64,000 bases of DNA from Galbitalea sp036491035 (lineage in GTDB: Bacteria; Actinomycetota; Actinomycetes; Actinomycetales; Microbacteriaceae): NCBI GenBank assembly GCA_036491035.1, contig DASXCU010000051.1, forward strand, positions 1 to 64,000, read 5' to 3'. The position numbers and the translations under genes are program-made. Position 1 is the stretch's first letter, and each line of letters opens with the position of its first letter. Positions 33,957 to 42,274 of the stretch are shown here, piece by piece. A model generated the notes under the pieces. That model worked only from the letters and a program-made list of their open reading frames with translations, searched no databases and was not told where the DNA came from.

Positions 33957-35966
33957 TCACGGGGCGACAAGAGGGACCACCGCTTCGCTCCGTGTGAACA
34001 CTGGAATGCGTTCGATTGGTGCGTCGACCGAGATCGTTTGACCGCCGTCGAACGTCTCGCCGGTCCAGGCGTTGGTCCAGTCTTGGCCGGCAGGCAGGTA
34101 GACCTCTCGCTCCATCTGCCCCGCGCCCAGTACGGGCGCAACCAGGATGTCCGGACCCAAAAGGAATTCATCGTCCGTGCCCCAGCTCGCGGCGTCGTCG
34201 GGGTAGTCGACGAACAGAGGGCGCATGGGCGGGAGGCCGGACTGATGGGCGACCGTCATCTGCTCGTGGATGTAGGGACGCAACCGTTCGCGGAGGCGAA
34301 GCGTGTCGGCAATGATGGGCGTCGCTACGTCGCCGAATGACCAGACCTCATTGGGGCCCCCGGTCATTTCGAAGCCCGTGGGCAGGCGCGGCTCCCGGTC
34401 GCCGTGGAGACGGAAGAGTGGGCAGAAAACCCCGTATTGGAACCAGCGAATCACGAGTTCCTGATATGCCGGATCCGAGGCATTGCCACCGTGGAATCCG
34501 CCGATGTCGGTCGTCCACCACGGGATTCCGGACATCGCAATGTTCAGCCCCGCGCGCACCTGCTGGCCGAGCGACGCCCAGGTGGCCGGGATGTCGCCGG
34601 ACCACACCGCAGCGCCATACTTCTGCGAGCCCGCCCACGCGGAACGGCACAGCAGAACGGTACCGGGTTGCCCGGCTTCGGTCATTCCCTCTGCAAACAG
34701 TCGCGCGTTGTCCCTCGGATAAATCTGCGCTACTTCGGCACCCGGCCCCGCATAGAGCGAAAGGTTGCCCGGATTGGACGGGTTCAATTCGGGCTCGGAC
34801 GCATCGAGCCAGAACACCCGGATTCCATAGTCGAGGTAGTTCTTCTTGACCAAGCCCCAGACGAACTCGCGCGTTTCAGGGTTGGTGGGGTCGTAGAACG
34901 CGACCGGCATTGGCGCTGCCATGCCCTTGTCCTGAATCGTCTGCTGGAACTCCAAGCCCTGATCCGCGCCGACGAGCAGTCCACGGTCACGGTAGTGGTC
35001 AAAGTTCTCGGACAACGGCGAGACGGTGGGCCAAATCGACACCATGAGTTCGACGCCCAGACCCCGAAGCTCATCGACCATGCCTTGCGGATCCGGCCAC
35101 TCGGCCGCGTCGAACCGGTAGTCGCCCATGGCTGACCAGTGGAAGAAGTCGCTCACAATCACAGACAGGGGCAGTTCGCGACGGGCGTGCTCGCGAGCGA
35201 CCTCGAGCAACTCCTCCTGGTTGCGATAGCGCAGCTTCGATTGCCAGAATCCGGATGCCCATCCGGGCAGGTCGGGGCTGTGCCCGGTGACATCCGCATA
35301 ACGGGAGAGAATTTCTGCGGGCGACGGAGCTGCGGTGAACCAGTAGTCGATCGCGCGCGCCTGCCCGACGGACCATCGGGTTTCATTGTCCGAGAACTCG
35401 ACCCGACCCGTTGCGGGGCAGTTCCACAGCAAGCCGTAACCGCGATCGGAGAGCACGAACGGAATGTTCACCTCCCCGTTGCGCTGCACCAGGTCGAGGC
35501 TCAGCCCCTTGAGATCGAGTCGTCCATGTGTGCGCTGTCCGAGGCCATACAGCTTCTCGCCGTCGTACGCCGCGAACTGCTGATGGATCTCGTACGCCCC
35601 TGAACGATTGCCAAGGTAGACGCGCGCGCCGGGGAGCCAGAAGTGCTCGCGCGACTCCGCCAGGAGTTCCTGTCCCGTCGAGGTGCGCGAGAACGTCAGC
35701 TGCGGTTCTGGATACGCGAGAGCGCGATCGAAGACCACGGTTACGGTGACCTCGCCGTTGATCACCGTGGCGCTCGTTTCGGTCGTGACTACGTGAGCGA
35801 CGAAATCACCCGGCGCGGTCTCGTCAAGCGCGCCATGGCTTTCCGAGGGCAGTCGGTGCTGGGATGAACGCACGCGCACAGAATCCCTGCCCCATGCCTC
35901 GATACGCAGTAGTTCGTGCTGGTGGCGCACCTCGAGGGCGCCGTCGGCTGATCGAAAGAGAGTCAA
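33957..35966 (-). CDS. GH31 family glycoside hydrolase (alpha-xylosidase/alpha-glucosidase type)
   Basis: I place the start at TTG 35966 (669 residues), because GGATAGG lies 7 bases upstream and no ATG or GTG in frame precedes the homologous region. The N-terminal galactose-mutarotase-like domain (GLGQRTHGRLDLKG) is followed by the barrel with nucleophile Asp in VFWLDASEPE and acid/base Asp in AAVWSGDIPATW, then IGGFHGG and FRLHGDREP. The lack of a signal peptide shows cytoplasmic action. GH31 members of this length cleave alpha-xylosides or alpha-glucosides; paired with GH127 and an importer, a plant glycan fragment is likely, but specificity is not fixed by what I see. Confidence 0.88.
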   Translation of the reverse strand: MTLFRSADGALEVRHQHELLRIEAWGRDSVRVRSSQHRLPSESHGALDETAPGDFVAHVVTTETSATVINGEVTVTVVFDRALAYPEPQLTFSRTSTGQELLAESREHFWLPGARVYLGNRSGAYEIHQQFAAYDGEKLYGLGQRTHGRLDLKGLSLDLVQRNGEVNIPFVLSDRGYGLLWNCPATGRVEFSDNETRWSVGQARAIDYWFTAAPSPAEILSRYADVTGHSPDLPGWASGFWQSKLRYRNQEELLEVAREHARRELPLSVIVSDFFHWSAMGDYRFDAAEWPDPQGMVDELRGLGVELMVSIWPTVSPLSENFDHYRDRGLLVGADQGLEFQQTIQDKGMAAPMPVAFYDPTNPETREFVWGLVKKNYLDYGIRVFWLDASEPELNPSNPGNLSLYAGPGAEVAQIYPRDNARLFAEGMTEAGQPGTVLLCRSAWAGSQKYGAAVWSGDIPATWASLGQQVRAGLNIAMSGIPWWTTDIGGFHGGNASDPAYQELVIRWFQYGVFCPLFRLHGDREPRLPTGFEMTGGPNEVWSFGDVATPIIADTLRLRERLRPYIHEQMTVAHQSGLPPMRPLFVDYPDDAASWGTDDEFLLGPDILVAPVLGAGQMEREVYLPAGQDWTNAWTGETFDGGQTISVDAPIERIPVFTRSEAVVPLVAP

Positions 35967-36009
35967 TGCAATACCTATCCAATGAATGTAAAGGGGGAAC
36001 GGCGTTGGG

Positions 36010-36822
36010 TCAGTCCTTGACGGCGCCAGCCGTAATGCCCGCCGCGACGTAACGCTGCGCAACGATGAGAAGAATGGTCGCCGGGATGGACGCGACGACC
36101 GCGGTCGCCATGATGGCATTCCATTGCTGGTTGTTGTTGCCGATGTACTGGTAGATGCCAAGGGTGATGGGCTGGAGATCGCCGCCCGCGTCGAGCGTGT
36201 TTGCGAACAGGAAGTCCGACCATGCCCAGAGGAATGCGAACAGGGAAACCGTGACGATTGCGTTCCGGCTGACGGGCAAAACGATTGATTGGAACACCCG
36301 CCAACTGCTTGCACCGTCAATCTTTGCGGCATTCATGAGTTCCTCGGGGATGCCCGCCATGAACGCCGTAAAGATCAGGACGCCGAACGGAACTGCGATC
36401 GTCGAGTCCGCGACGATGAGGCCGCCTATCGTGTCGTTGATGCCGAGCGACAGGAATATCGCGTAGAACCCCATCGCCATGACGACGCCCGGAATCATCT
36501 GTGCGATCAGCATGATGAATGTCACCGGCTGCCCTCCGCGGGGCCGCAGCTTGGCCAGCGAGTACCCTGCGGGTGCCGAGAGTGCCACGGTCAGCAGCAC
36601 GACGCCGAGTCCGACAATCAGGCTGGTGCCCAGGTACGGCAGTTCGCTGCCGAACACGGACACATACCCCGCGACCGTTCCATCGATCGGGATCAGGTAC
36701 GGCGGCGTGTGTCGGAGGTTTTGGTCCTTCGTGAACGAGACGTTGATCATCCAGTAAACCGGAAACAGCATCAGCGCCGTCAGGATGATGCCGAGCACCG
36801 TCTTCCACCAGCCGCGTCTCAT
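36010..36822 (-). CDS. Carbohydrate ABC transporter permease, MalG type
   Basis: 270 residues from ATG 36822, overlapping the partner permease stop (ATGA). Six membrane helices and the EAA motif EELMNAAKIDGASSWRVFQSIVLPVSRN, which docks the ATPase. The C-terminus GITAGAVKD is typical of MalG-like CUT1 permeases. It forms the importer with the MalF-type permease and the upstream binding protein; no ATPase gene is nearby. Confidence 0.94.
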   Translation of the reverse strand: MRRGWWKTVLGIILTALMLFPVYWMINVSFTKDQNLRHTPPYLIPIDGTVAGYVSVFGSELPYLGTSLIVGLGVVLLTVALSAPAGYSLAKLRPRGGQPVTFIMLIAQMIPGVVMAMGFYAIFLSLGINDTIGGLIVADSTIAVPFGVLIFTAFMAGIPEELMNAAKIDGASSWRVFQSIVLPVSRNAIVTVSLFAFLWAWSDFLFANTLDAGGDLQPITLGIYQYIGNNNQQWNAIMATAVVASIPATILLIVAQRYVAAGITAGAVKD

Positions 36823-37802
36823 GATTCCGCCGCCGTCCGCTGGGTACGGAGATAAATGAATCCAAAGATGAGGGCGAGGATGATCAACAAGTTGGACACG
36901 GTTGCGGCCGAGCTGAAATCGGGCAGAACGGATCCGAAACCCAGCCGGTAGGACCAGGTTGCGAGGGTCGAGGATGAGTCGCCCGGTCCGCCCTTCGTCA
37001 TGATCCAGATGATGTCGAAAACCTTCAGCGTGTAGATGAGCCCCAATAGGATCGTGATGGCCGAAACGGGTCGCAGCAGCGGGAAGGTGACCCGCCAAAA
37101 CTTCTGCCACCCGTTCGCCCCGTCGAGAGACGCGGCCTCGTACAGATCCTGCGAGATATTCTGCAGGCCGCTGTAGATGATCACGAGGTTGAATGGAATC
37201 CCGATCCAGATGTTGGCAATCAGGACGGAGACGAGCGACCACTGGGCTGAGGTCAGCCAGTGGATCGGCCCGAGCCCGACCCCGTGCAGGACCGAATTGA
37301 CGAGGCCCGAATCGCTGTTGAGTAGCCAGGCCCAGGTCGAGGCCGAGACGATCAAGGGAAGAAGCCACGGGACCAGGAACAGCGCACGCAATGTGGACGC
37401 CAGCTTGAAGTGCTGGAAGAAAAAGACCGCGAGCGCCATCCCGATCGCGAACTGGAACACGATCGACACGACAACAAACAACGCCGTGTTCGTCAGTGCA
37501 GGGGTAAATGTCGGCGACTGGAAGACGTTGATGTAGTTCTGGAACCAAACGAACGGCGCCCCGCCACTGACGAAGGATTCGACCGTGTAGGCGTGAAGGC
37601 TGAGCTCGATATTTCGGTAGAGCGGCCAACCGTAAAAGGCCGCGAGATAGATGATGACCGGTGCGAGGAACGCCCACGCCGCCCATTGCCCGGATCGAAC
37701 CTTGCGGATCCTCGGGGAGCGAGCCGGTGGGACGGCGACCGTAGTCGCCGTCCCACTCTCGCCACGCCCGGCGTGCTCCGCGTGAGCAGCCGTGGTGGTC
37801 AT
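36819..37802 (-). CDS. Carbohydrate ABC transporter permease, MalF type
   Basis: 327 residues with a hydrophilic N-terminal tail and six membrane helices (AFLAPVIIYLAAFYGWPLYRNIELSL). The ATPase-docking EAA loop is QDLYEAASLDGANGWQKFWRVTFPLLRP, followed by KVFDIIWIMTKGGPG, a signature of CUT1 permeases. The gene lies 34 bases after the binding-protein gene and overlaps the second permease gene by 4 bases. Confidence 0.94.
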   Translation of the reverse strand: MTTTAAHAEHAGRGESGTATTVAVPPARSPRIRKVRSGQWAAWAFLAPVIIYLAAFYGWPLYRNIELSLHAYTVESFVSGGAPFVWFQNYINVFQSPTFTPALTNTALFVVVSIVFQFAIGMALAVFFFQHFKLASTLRALFLVPWLLPLIVSASTWAWLLNSDSGLVNSVLHGVGLGPIHWLTSAQWSLVSVLIANIWIGIPFNLVIIYSGLQNISQDLYEAASLDGANGWQKFWRVTFPLLRPVSAITILLGLIYTLKVFDIIWIMTKGGPGDSSSTLATWSYRLGFGSVLPDFSSAATVSNLLIILALIFGFIYLRTQRTAAES

Positions 37803-37836
37803 GTTCAGTTCTCTCTTACTACGTGGTGATGAGGAA

Positions 37837-39093
37837 TTACTTGACTGCGGCGGCGGCGGCGGTCTGCGCCGTCTTCAATAGGGCCGCCGGCGTTCCCGTT
37901 CCACTGAGGGCTCCCTGGAGGGCAGTCCACAGTTGCTCCGAGATCTTCGGGTACTTCGTGCCGAGATTATCGCTGGTCCGACCCTTTGCATCCTTGACCG
38001 CCTTTACCCACGGAACGAGCGACGCGTTGGTGGCAACCTGCTTGGCCTGCGCCGCAGCGGTCGGCGCGATGTAGGACAGCGTGTTGTCCGTGGTCACCGA
38101 GTTGTCCGTGCCGATGAGGCACGACACGATCTTTTCGGAAACCTGGTAACGCGCAGTGTTCTTCTGCACCGGGATCGTCAGGAACTCGCCACCGGTCGGG
38201 GCGGGGGCAGAGCCGCTGTCCTTGCCCGGGATCGAGATGATCCCGTAGTTCAGACCGGACGCCTTCGCGCCGGCAAGCTGCCAGGTGCCGTTCTCGCTGA
38301 AGGCCGTCTTGCCTGCGATGAATTCCTGCCAGCTCGTGGTCTGCGTGTCCTGGATGACCGAGTTCGGAGCGTAGCCGTCCTTGACCCAGCCTGTCAGCAG
38401 CGACAGTGCCGAGACGGCGTCGCCGGAGTCGAGCTTGGTTAGATTGGCGCCCGAACCCCAGAACCACGGCAGGAACTGAAAGCTGCCCTCTTCCGTGTTG
38501 ATACCGGAGAAAGTGATGCCGGCGTCGCCGATCGCCTTGACTTTCGCGAGTGCCGCGGTGAGCGAGTCCCAGCTCGTGATGCTCGACACGTCGACCCCGG
38601 CCTTCGAGAGGATGTCCTTGTTGTAGTAGAGCGCGAGGGTGTTCGCACCGATCGGTACTCCGAAGGTCTTACCGCTGATCTGACCAGCCGCCAGGATGTT
38701 GGCCTCGATTCCCTTGGTCGGCAGCTTGGTCTGGGACGTATCGGTGAGGAGGCCGGCGCTGGCGAAGGTCGAGACTGACGGGTTGTCGACTAGCAGAACA
38801 TCCGGTGAAGCCTTCTGCTGTCCGGCCAGGAGCGCCTTATTGACGAGGGCTGTCGTGTCGTAGCCTGTGCGCTTGACCGTCACCCCGGCCTTAGTTCCGC
38901 AGGACTCGACCAGCTTGGTCCAGTCAGCGGATTGGTTGTATTGGGGGTACGGATCCCAGAACGTGTAGGTCCCCTTCGGAGCCGAGCTGGTGGTCGTCGA
39001 CGAGCCCGACGAGCACGCAGCGAGCGCGCCAACCAGGGCCGTTGTGAGAACGAGCGCGCCGATGGCGCGGACGCTCTTGGATTTCATAATCAC
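37837..39093 (-). CDS. Sugar ABC transporter substrate-binding lipoprotein
   Basis: 418 residues from GTG 39093 (AGAGGAA is 7-8 bases upstream; ATG 39087 is an alternative). The signal peptide ends with lipobox LAAC. The CUT1 binding-protein fold is seen in YTFWDPYPQYNQSADWTKLVESCG, SPDVLLVDNP and SENGTWQLAGAKASG. It heads the operon binding protein-MalF-MalG-GH31-GH127, so the sugar is probably the substrate of those two enzymes. A perfect palindrome upstream marks LacI control. Confidence 0.92.
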   Translation of the reverse strand: MIMKSKSVRAIGALVLTTALVGALAACSSGSSTTTSSAPKGTYTFWDPYPQYNQSADWTKLVESCGTKAGVTVKRTGYDTTALVNKALLAGQQKASPDVLLVDNPSVSTFASAGLLTDTSQTKLPTKGIEANILAAGQISGKTFGVPIGANTLALYYNKDILSKAGVDVSSITSWDSLTAALAKVKAIGDAGITFSGINTEEGSFQFLPWFWGSGANLTKLDSGDAVSALSLLTGWVKDGYAPNSVIQDTQTTSWQEFIAGKTAFSENGTWQLAGAKASGLNYGIISIPGKDSGSAPAPTGGEFLTIPVQKNTARYQVSEKIVSCLIGTDNSVTTDNTLSYIAPTAAAQAKQVATNASLVPWVKAVKDAKGRTSDNLGTKYPKISEQLWTALQGALSGTGTPAALLKTAQTAAAAAVK

Positions 39094-39136
39094 GGGATAT
39101 TCCTCTCTGAATGGTGCAGTGATTTGCTAGTTGTAA

Positions 39137-39150
39137 TCGAACCGGTTCGA
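39137..39150. promoter_or_regulatory. LacI-type operator TCGAACCGGTTCGA
   Basis: A perfect 14-bp palindrome with the central CG typical of LacI-family operators, 43 bases upstream of the binding-protein start, between that gene and the LacI gene that is its upstream neighbour. A near-identical site lies before the LacI gene itself. Confidence 0.8.
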
Positions 39151-39186
39151 CGATAGGGAGGCCTCTTCTCTGACGAGGGGACCCTG

Positions 39187-40191
39187 CTATCTCGTGCTTC
39201 CCCGGCCCGTCAGTTCCGGTGCGATGAACTTCACAACGGCCGGGCCTGCTTGCTCCGGATTGAGAATTCGTCGTACCAGTTGCTGGACCGCGTTGCGGCC
39301 CAGCTTGTCCGGGGATGTCTCGATCGCCGTATACGGCAGCGAGAACGTGCGCCCGAAGTCTTGGGAGTAGAGACTGACCACGGAGAGATCGTCGGGAACC
39401 CTGACCCCTCGATCGTGCAGCACCGCGGGGAGTGCGGCGATGGTGGCGTCGTTGTGTACGATGATGGCGGTCGCCGTGGGGCGAGCATCCAGGATGGTGT
39501 AGAGGCTGCGATTGATCGCGGGCTGCTGTGATTCTCCGTAGTACGGAAACACGTGGATGCCGTAGCGTGCCGCCCGCTCGAGAGCTGCGTCGCGGAAGCG
39601 CCATCCATAGGCACCCCCTCGGTCAAAGACGTGTTTTGGTGGTGAAACCAGCAGGATCTCGCGGTGCCCGAGTCCATAGAGGTGATCAACGAGCATCCGT
39701 GCGGCCTCGCCGAAGTCGAGGTCGAAGACGTCGAGTCCGTCGGTATCTCCAGGCAGTCCGACCAGGGCGGCAGGCTGGCGAGCTTCGCGGAGTGCCGCGA
39801 GACGAGGATCCGCATGAGTCACGTCGAGCAGGACGACACCGTCGACCATCTCGGACGAAGTGATCCGTCGCACGGCGCTCGGGCCATCGACATCGGTGAC
39901 CATGAGGATGTCGTACCCGAGTTCGCGAGCGGTGTCGGATACCGGCAGAACGTACTGGAGCATGGCGGGCGCGAACTCGTCTTCATGGAACTGCAGGAGC
40001 AGTCCGAGGACCATTGTTTGAGAAGTTGCCAGTGCTCGGGCGCCGGCATTCACGGTGAAGCCCAGCTTGTTGATGGCTGAGTCGATGCGTTCGCGAGTCT
40101 CGAGCGAGATCGGGCGTTTGCCAGACAGCGCGTACGACACGGTGCTTCGCGAGACCTGTGCCTCGCGTGCCACGTCGCCAATCGTTGCCAT
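39187..40191 (-). CDS. LacI family transcriptional regulator of the GH31-GH127 operon
   Basis: 334 residues: a helix-turn-helix at 3-23 (IGDVAREAQVSRSTVSYALSG) with the hinge helix following (NAGARALATSQT), then a periplasmic-binding-like effector domain to the C-terminus. It lies just upstream of, and in the same direction as, the importer operon. Matching palindromes in front of both the operon and this gene suggest repression of the operon and autoregulation, relieved by a sugar. The ATG at 40191 is the first start of the conserved MATIGDVA motif. Confidence 0.93.
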   Translation of the reverse strand: MATIGDVAREAQVSRSTVSYALSGKRPISLETRERIDSAINKLGFTVNAGARALATSQTMVLGLLLQFHEDEFAPAMLQYVLPVSDTARELGYDILMVTDVDGPSAVRRITSSEMVDGVVLLDVTHADPRLAALREARQPAALVGLPGDTDGLDVFDLDFGEAARMLVDHLYGLGHREILLVSPPKHVFDRGGAYGWRFRDAALERAARYGIHVFPYYGESQQPAINRSLYTILDARPTATAIIVHNDATIAALPAVLHDRGVRVPDDLSVVSLYSQDFGRTFSLPYTAIETSPDKLGRNAVQQLVRRILNPEQAGPAVVKFIAPELTGRGSTR

Positions 40192-40207
40192 GTTCCCTCG
40201 TTCATCG

Positions 40208-40221
40208 TCGAACCGCTTCGA
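40208..40221. promoter_or_regulatory. Second copy of the LacI operator (TCGAACCGCTTCGA)
   Basis: Differs by one base from the palindrome at 39137 and lies 17 bases before the LacI start codon, so it probably mediates autoregulation. It extends as TCATCG/CGATGA with a one-base offset. Confidence 0.75.
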
Positions 40222-40322
40222 TGAAAGTAGACCACAATCCTCCGCGACGCAACACTGAGCGCAGTCGAATGTCGACGAGTGTCCTTTTCGCTCGGACCAG
40301 CTATGCCACTAACGTGCATGAC

Positions 40323-41336
40323 ATGGCCGGAAAAACGGATCGCGCACCCAACATCCGCGATGTGGCCCGCGAGGCCGGTGTCTCATACCAGACCGTTTCT
40401 CGGGTGCTGAACGACAGCCCGTCGATCCGCCCGTCGACGCGGGATGAGGTGCTGCGCGCCATCGACGAGCTTGGCTATCGTCCAAATCCGGCGGCGCGCG
40501 CCCTCGTCACCAGCCGCTCGGGAATCATCGGGGTGCTCTCGTCGCAGAGCGCGCTGTACGGGCCGACCACGAGCATCCAGGCCATCGAAGTCGCCGCGCG
40601 AGCAGCCGGCTACCGACTCAGCGTCACGAGCATCAGCCCCAGCGAACCCGATTCGATTCGATCCGGTCTCGACTTCCTGCTGAGCCAGTCGGTCGAGGCG
40701 CTCGTGGTCCTGGCGCCGCAGGTCGGCTTTATCGAGGCTTTGGAAGAGATGTCGATCGGCGTCCCGTTCGTCACCCTGGAGGCGCCGGGGCTCGATCCGG
40801 GCAGAAGCATCTCGGTCGACCAGACGCGGGGAGCGCGTTTGGCTGTCCGACACTTGCTCGAGCTCGGGCACCGAAGCATCCTGCACCTGGCCGGGCCAGG
40901 GGACTGGCTCGAGGCGCAGGCGCGACTCGACGGCTATCGCGGTGAACTGACGGAGGCTGGTCTCACCCCGCTTCCGCCGGTGATCGGCGACTGGACCGCG
41001 CAGTTCGGATACGACGTCGGCCGCACCCTGCTCGCCGGGCGGCAGTTCACGGCCGTCTTCTGCGGCAACGACCAGATGGCGCTCGGGTTCCTGCACGCCT
41101 GCCGCGACGCGGGGATTGCGGTGCCGGACGAGCTCAGCGTGGTCGGGTTCGACGACTCGCCCGAGGCGGCGCACTTCGCGCCCGGGCTCACTACCGTGCG
41201 CCAGAACTTCGTCGAGATCGGGAACCGCGCCATCGAGCTCCTGCTCTCGGAACTCGGTGGCGCGACAGTGCTTGACTCCGGCCCGATCGCGCCGGAGCTG
41301 GTCGTCCGGGCATCCACCACCCAGCACGCTGGCTGA
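40323..41336 (+). CDS. LacI family transcriptional regulator next to araDBA
   Basis: 337 residues from ATG 40323. TAACGT (40310-40315) followed by 7 bases precedes this ATG and no ribosome site is seen, so a leaderless transcript is likely; the long upstream frame is not used. The HTH is IRDVAREAGVSYQTVSRVLNDSP, then RPNPAARALVTSRS and an effector domain ending SVVGFDDSPEAAHFAPGLTTVRQNF. Divergent from the other LacI gene and 218 bases before araD. It is the best candidate for the repressor that binds the operator at 41495. Confidence 0.92.
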   Translation: MAGKTDRAPNIRDVAREAGVSYQTVSRVLNDSPSIRPSTRDEVLRAIDELGYRPNPAARALVTSRSGIIGVLSSQSALYGPTTSIQAIEVAARAAGYRLSVTSISPSEPDSIRSGLDFLLSQSVEALVVLAPQVGFIEALEEMSIGVPFVTLEAPGLDPGRSISVDQTRGARLAVRHLLELGHRSILHLAGPGDWLEAQARLDGYRGELTEAGLTPLPPVIGDWTAQFGYDVGRTLLAGRQFTAVFCGNDQMALGFLHACRDAGIAVPDELSVVGFDDSPEAAHFAPGLTTVRQNFVEIGNRAIELLLSELGGATVLDSGPIAPELVVRASTTQHAG

Positions 41337-41345
41337 GGTCTTCCC

Positions 41346-41438
41346 TGGTGGCGGGAGAACCTGCCGGTGGTGGCGGGAGAACGTGGGTGGTGGCGGTAGT
41401 AGCTACTCCCGCCTCGTCACGGTTTCTCCCGCCACCAC
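41346..41438. repeat. Cluster of GGTGGCGGGAGAAC repeats with an inverted copy
   Basis: TGGTGGCGGGAGAAC at 41346-41360, GGTGGTGGCGGGAGAAC at 41366-41382, a degenerate GGTGGTGGCGGTAG at 41386-41399, and the reverse complement GTTTCTCCCGCCACCAC at 41422-41438. The centre AGTAGCTACT is itself palindromic. The region can fold into a large hairpin, followed by ATATTTTT, and may terminate the lacI transcript. Confidence 0.75.
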
Positions 41439-41483
41439 AATCCGGGCCACTCAATATTTTTCCGCCGCCCCGCAACATGCGTG

Positions 41484-41530
41484 TACATTGTTCCAATGTG
41501 AACGGTCACATTGGCTTTGATGTGACCGTT
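41484..41530 (+). promoter_or_regulatory. ara promoter and LacI-type operator
   Basis: AATGTGAACGGTCACATT (41495-41512) is a near-perfect palindrome of the TGTGANCGNTCACA type. A second, incomplete copy GATGTGACCGTT lies at 41519-41530. TACATT (41484-41489) just upstream could be the -10 hexamer, which would place the operator over the start of transcription. araD starts at 41555 with AAAGGAG. Confidence 0.7.
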
Positions 41531-41554
41531 CCCTCAGCCAAAGGAGACCAGCGC

Positions 41555-42274
41555 ATGGCCGCAGCCAGAGATCCGCTGTCTTCGGATGTCGCCGCCGCGG
41601 TCGATCTCGTCCGCGCCGAGGTGTGCGAACTGCATCGCGAGCTCGTGCGCTACGGCCTCGTGATCTGGACCGGGGGCAATGTCTCCGGCCGAGTCCCAGG
41701 GACCGACCTGTTCGTGATCAAACCGTCCGGCGTCTCGTACGACGACCTCACGCCGGAATCGATGGTCCTCTGCTCTCTCGACGGGAGCGTCGTGCCCGGA
41801 CCGCTCGGCAGCGAGCGCGCCCCGTCCAGTGACACGGCCGCGCACGCGTACGTCTACCGCGAGCTGCCCGAGGTCGGCGGAGTAGTGCACACGCATTCGA
41901 CCTACGCGGTGGCGTGGGCGGCTCGGGGCGAGGAGATTCCGTGCCTGGTCACCGGGATGGCGGACGAGTTCGGTGGACCCATCCCCGTCGGCCCGTTCGC
42001 GGTCATTGGTGACGATTCGATCGGCCGTGGGATCGTCGAGACGCTGCGCGGGCATCGTTCGCGTGCGGTCCTGATGAAGAACCACGGCCCCTTCACGATC
42101 GGGGTGAGTGCGCGCGACGCGGTCAAGGCGGCGGTCATGTGCGAAGACGCCGCTCGCACCGTGCACATCGCGCTGCAGGCCGGGCCCGTCGAGCCGATCG
42201 CGCAGGCGCAGATCGACCTTCTCTACTCGAGGTACCAGAACGTGTACGGGCAGAAGAGCGACGACCGCCGGTGA
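41555..42274 (+). CDS. araD: L-ribulose-5-phosphate 4-epimerase
   Basis: Converts L-ribulose-5-phosphate to D-xylulose-5-phosphate, the last step of bacterial arabinose use. From ATG 41555 (AAAGGAG 9 bases before), 239 residues. Class II aldolase-family motifs: LVIWTGGNVSGRVPG, FVIKPSGVSYDDL, the zinc histidines in VVHTHSTYAVAW and the later KNHGPFTIG. Its stop overlaps the kinase GTG (GTGA), so araD-araB-araA form one operon with the epimerase first. Confidence 0.93.
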   Translation: MAAARDPLSSDVAAAVDLVRAEVCELHRELVRYGLVIWTGGNVSGRVPGTDLFVIKPSGVSYDDLTPESMVLCSLDGSVVPGPLGSERAPSSDTAAHAYVYRELPEVGGVVHTHSTYAVAWAARGEEIPCLVTGMADEFGGPIPVGPFAVIGDDSIGRGIVETLRGHRSRAVLMKNHGPFTIGVSARDAVKAAVMCEDAARTVHIALQAGPVEPIAQAQIDLLYSRYQNVYGQKSDDRR

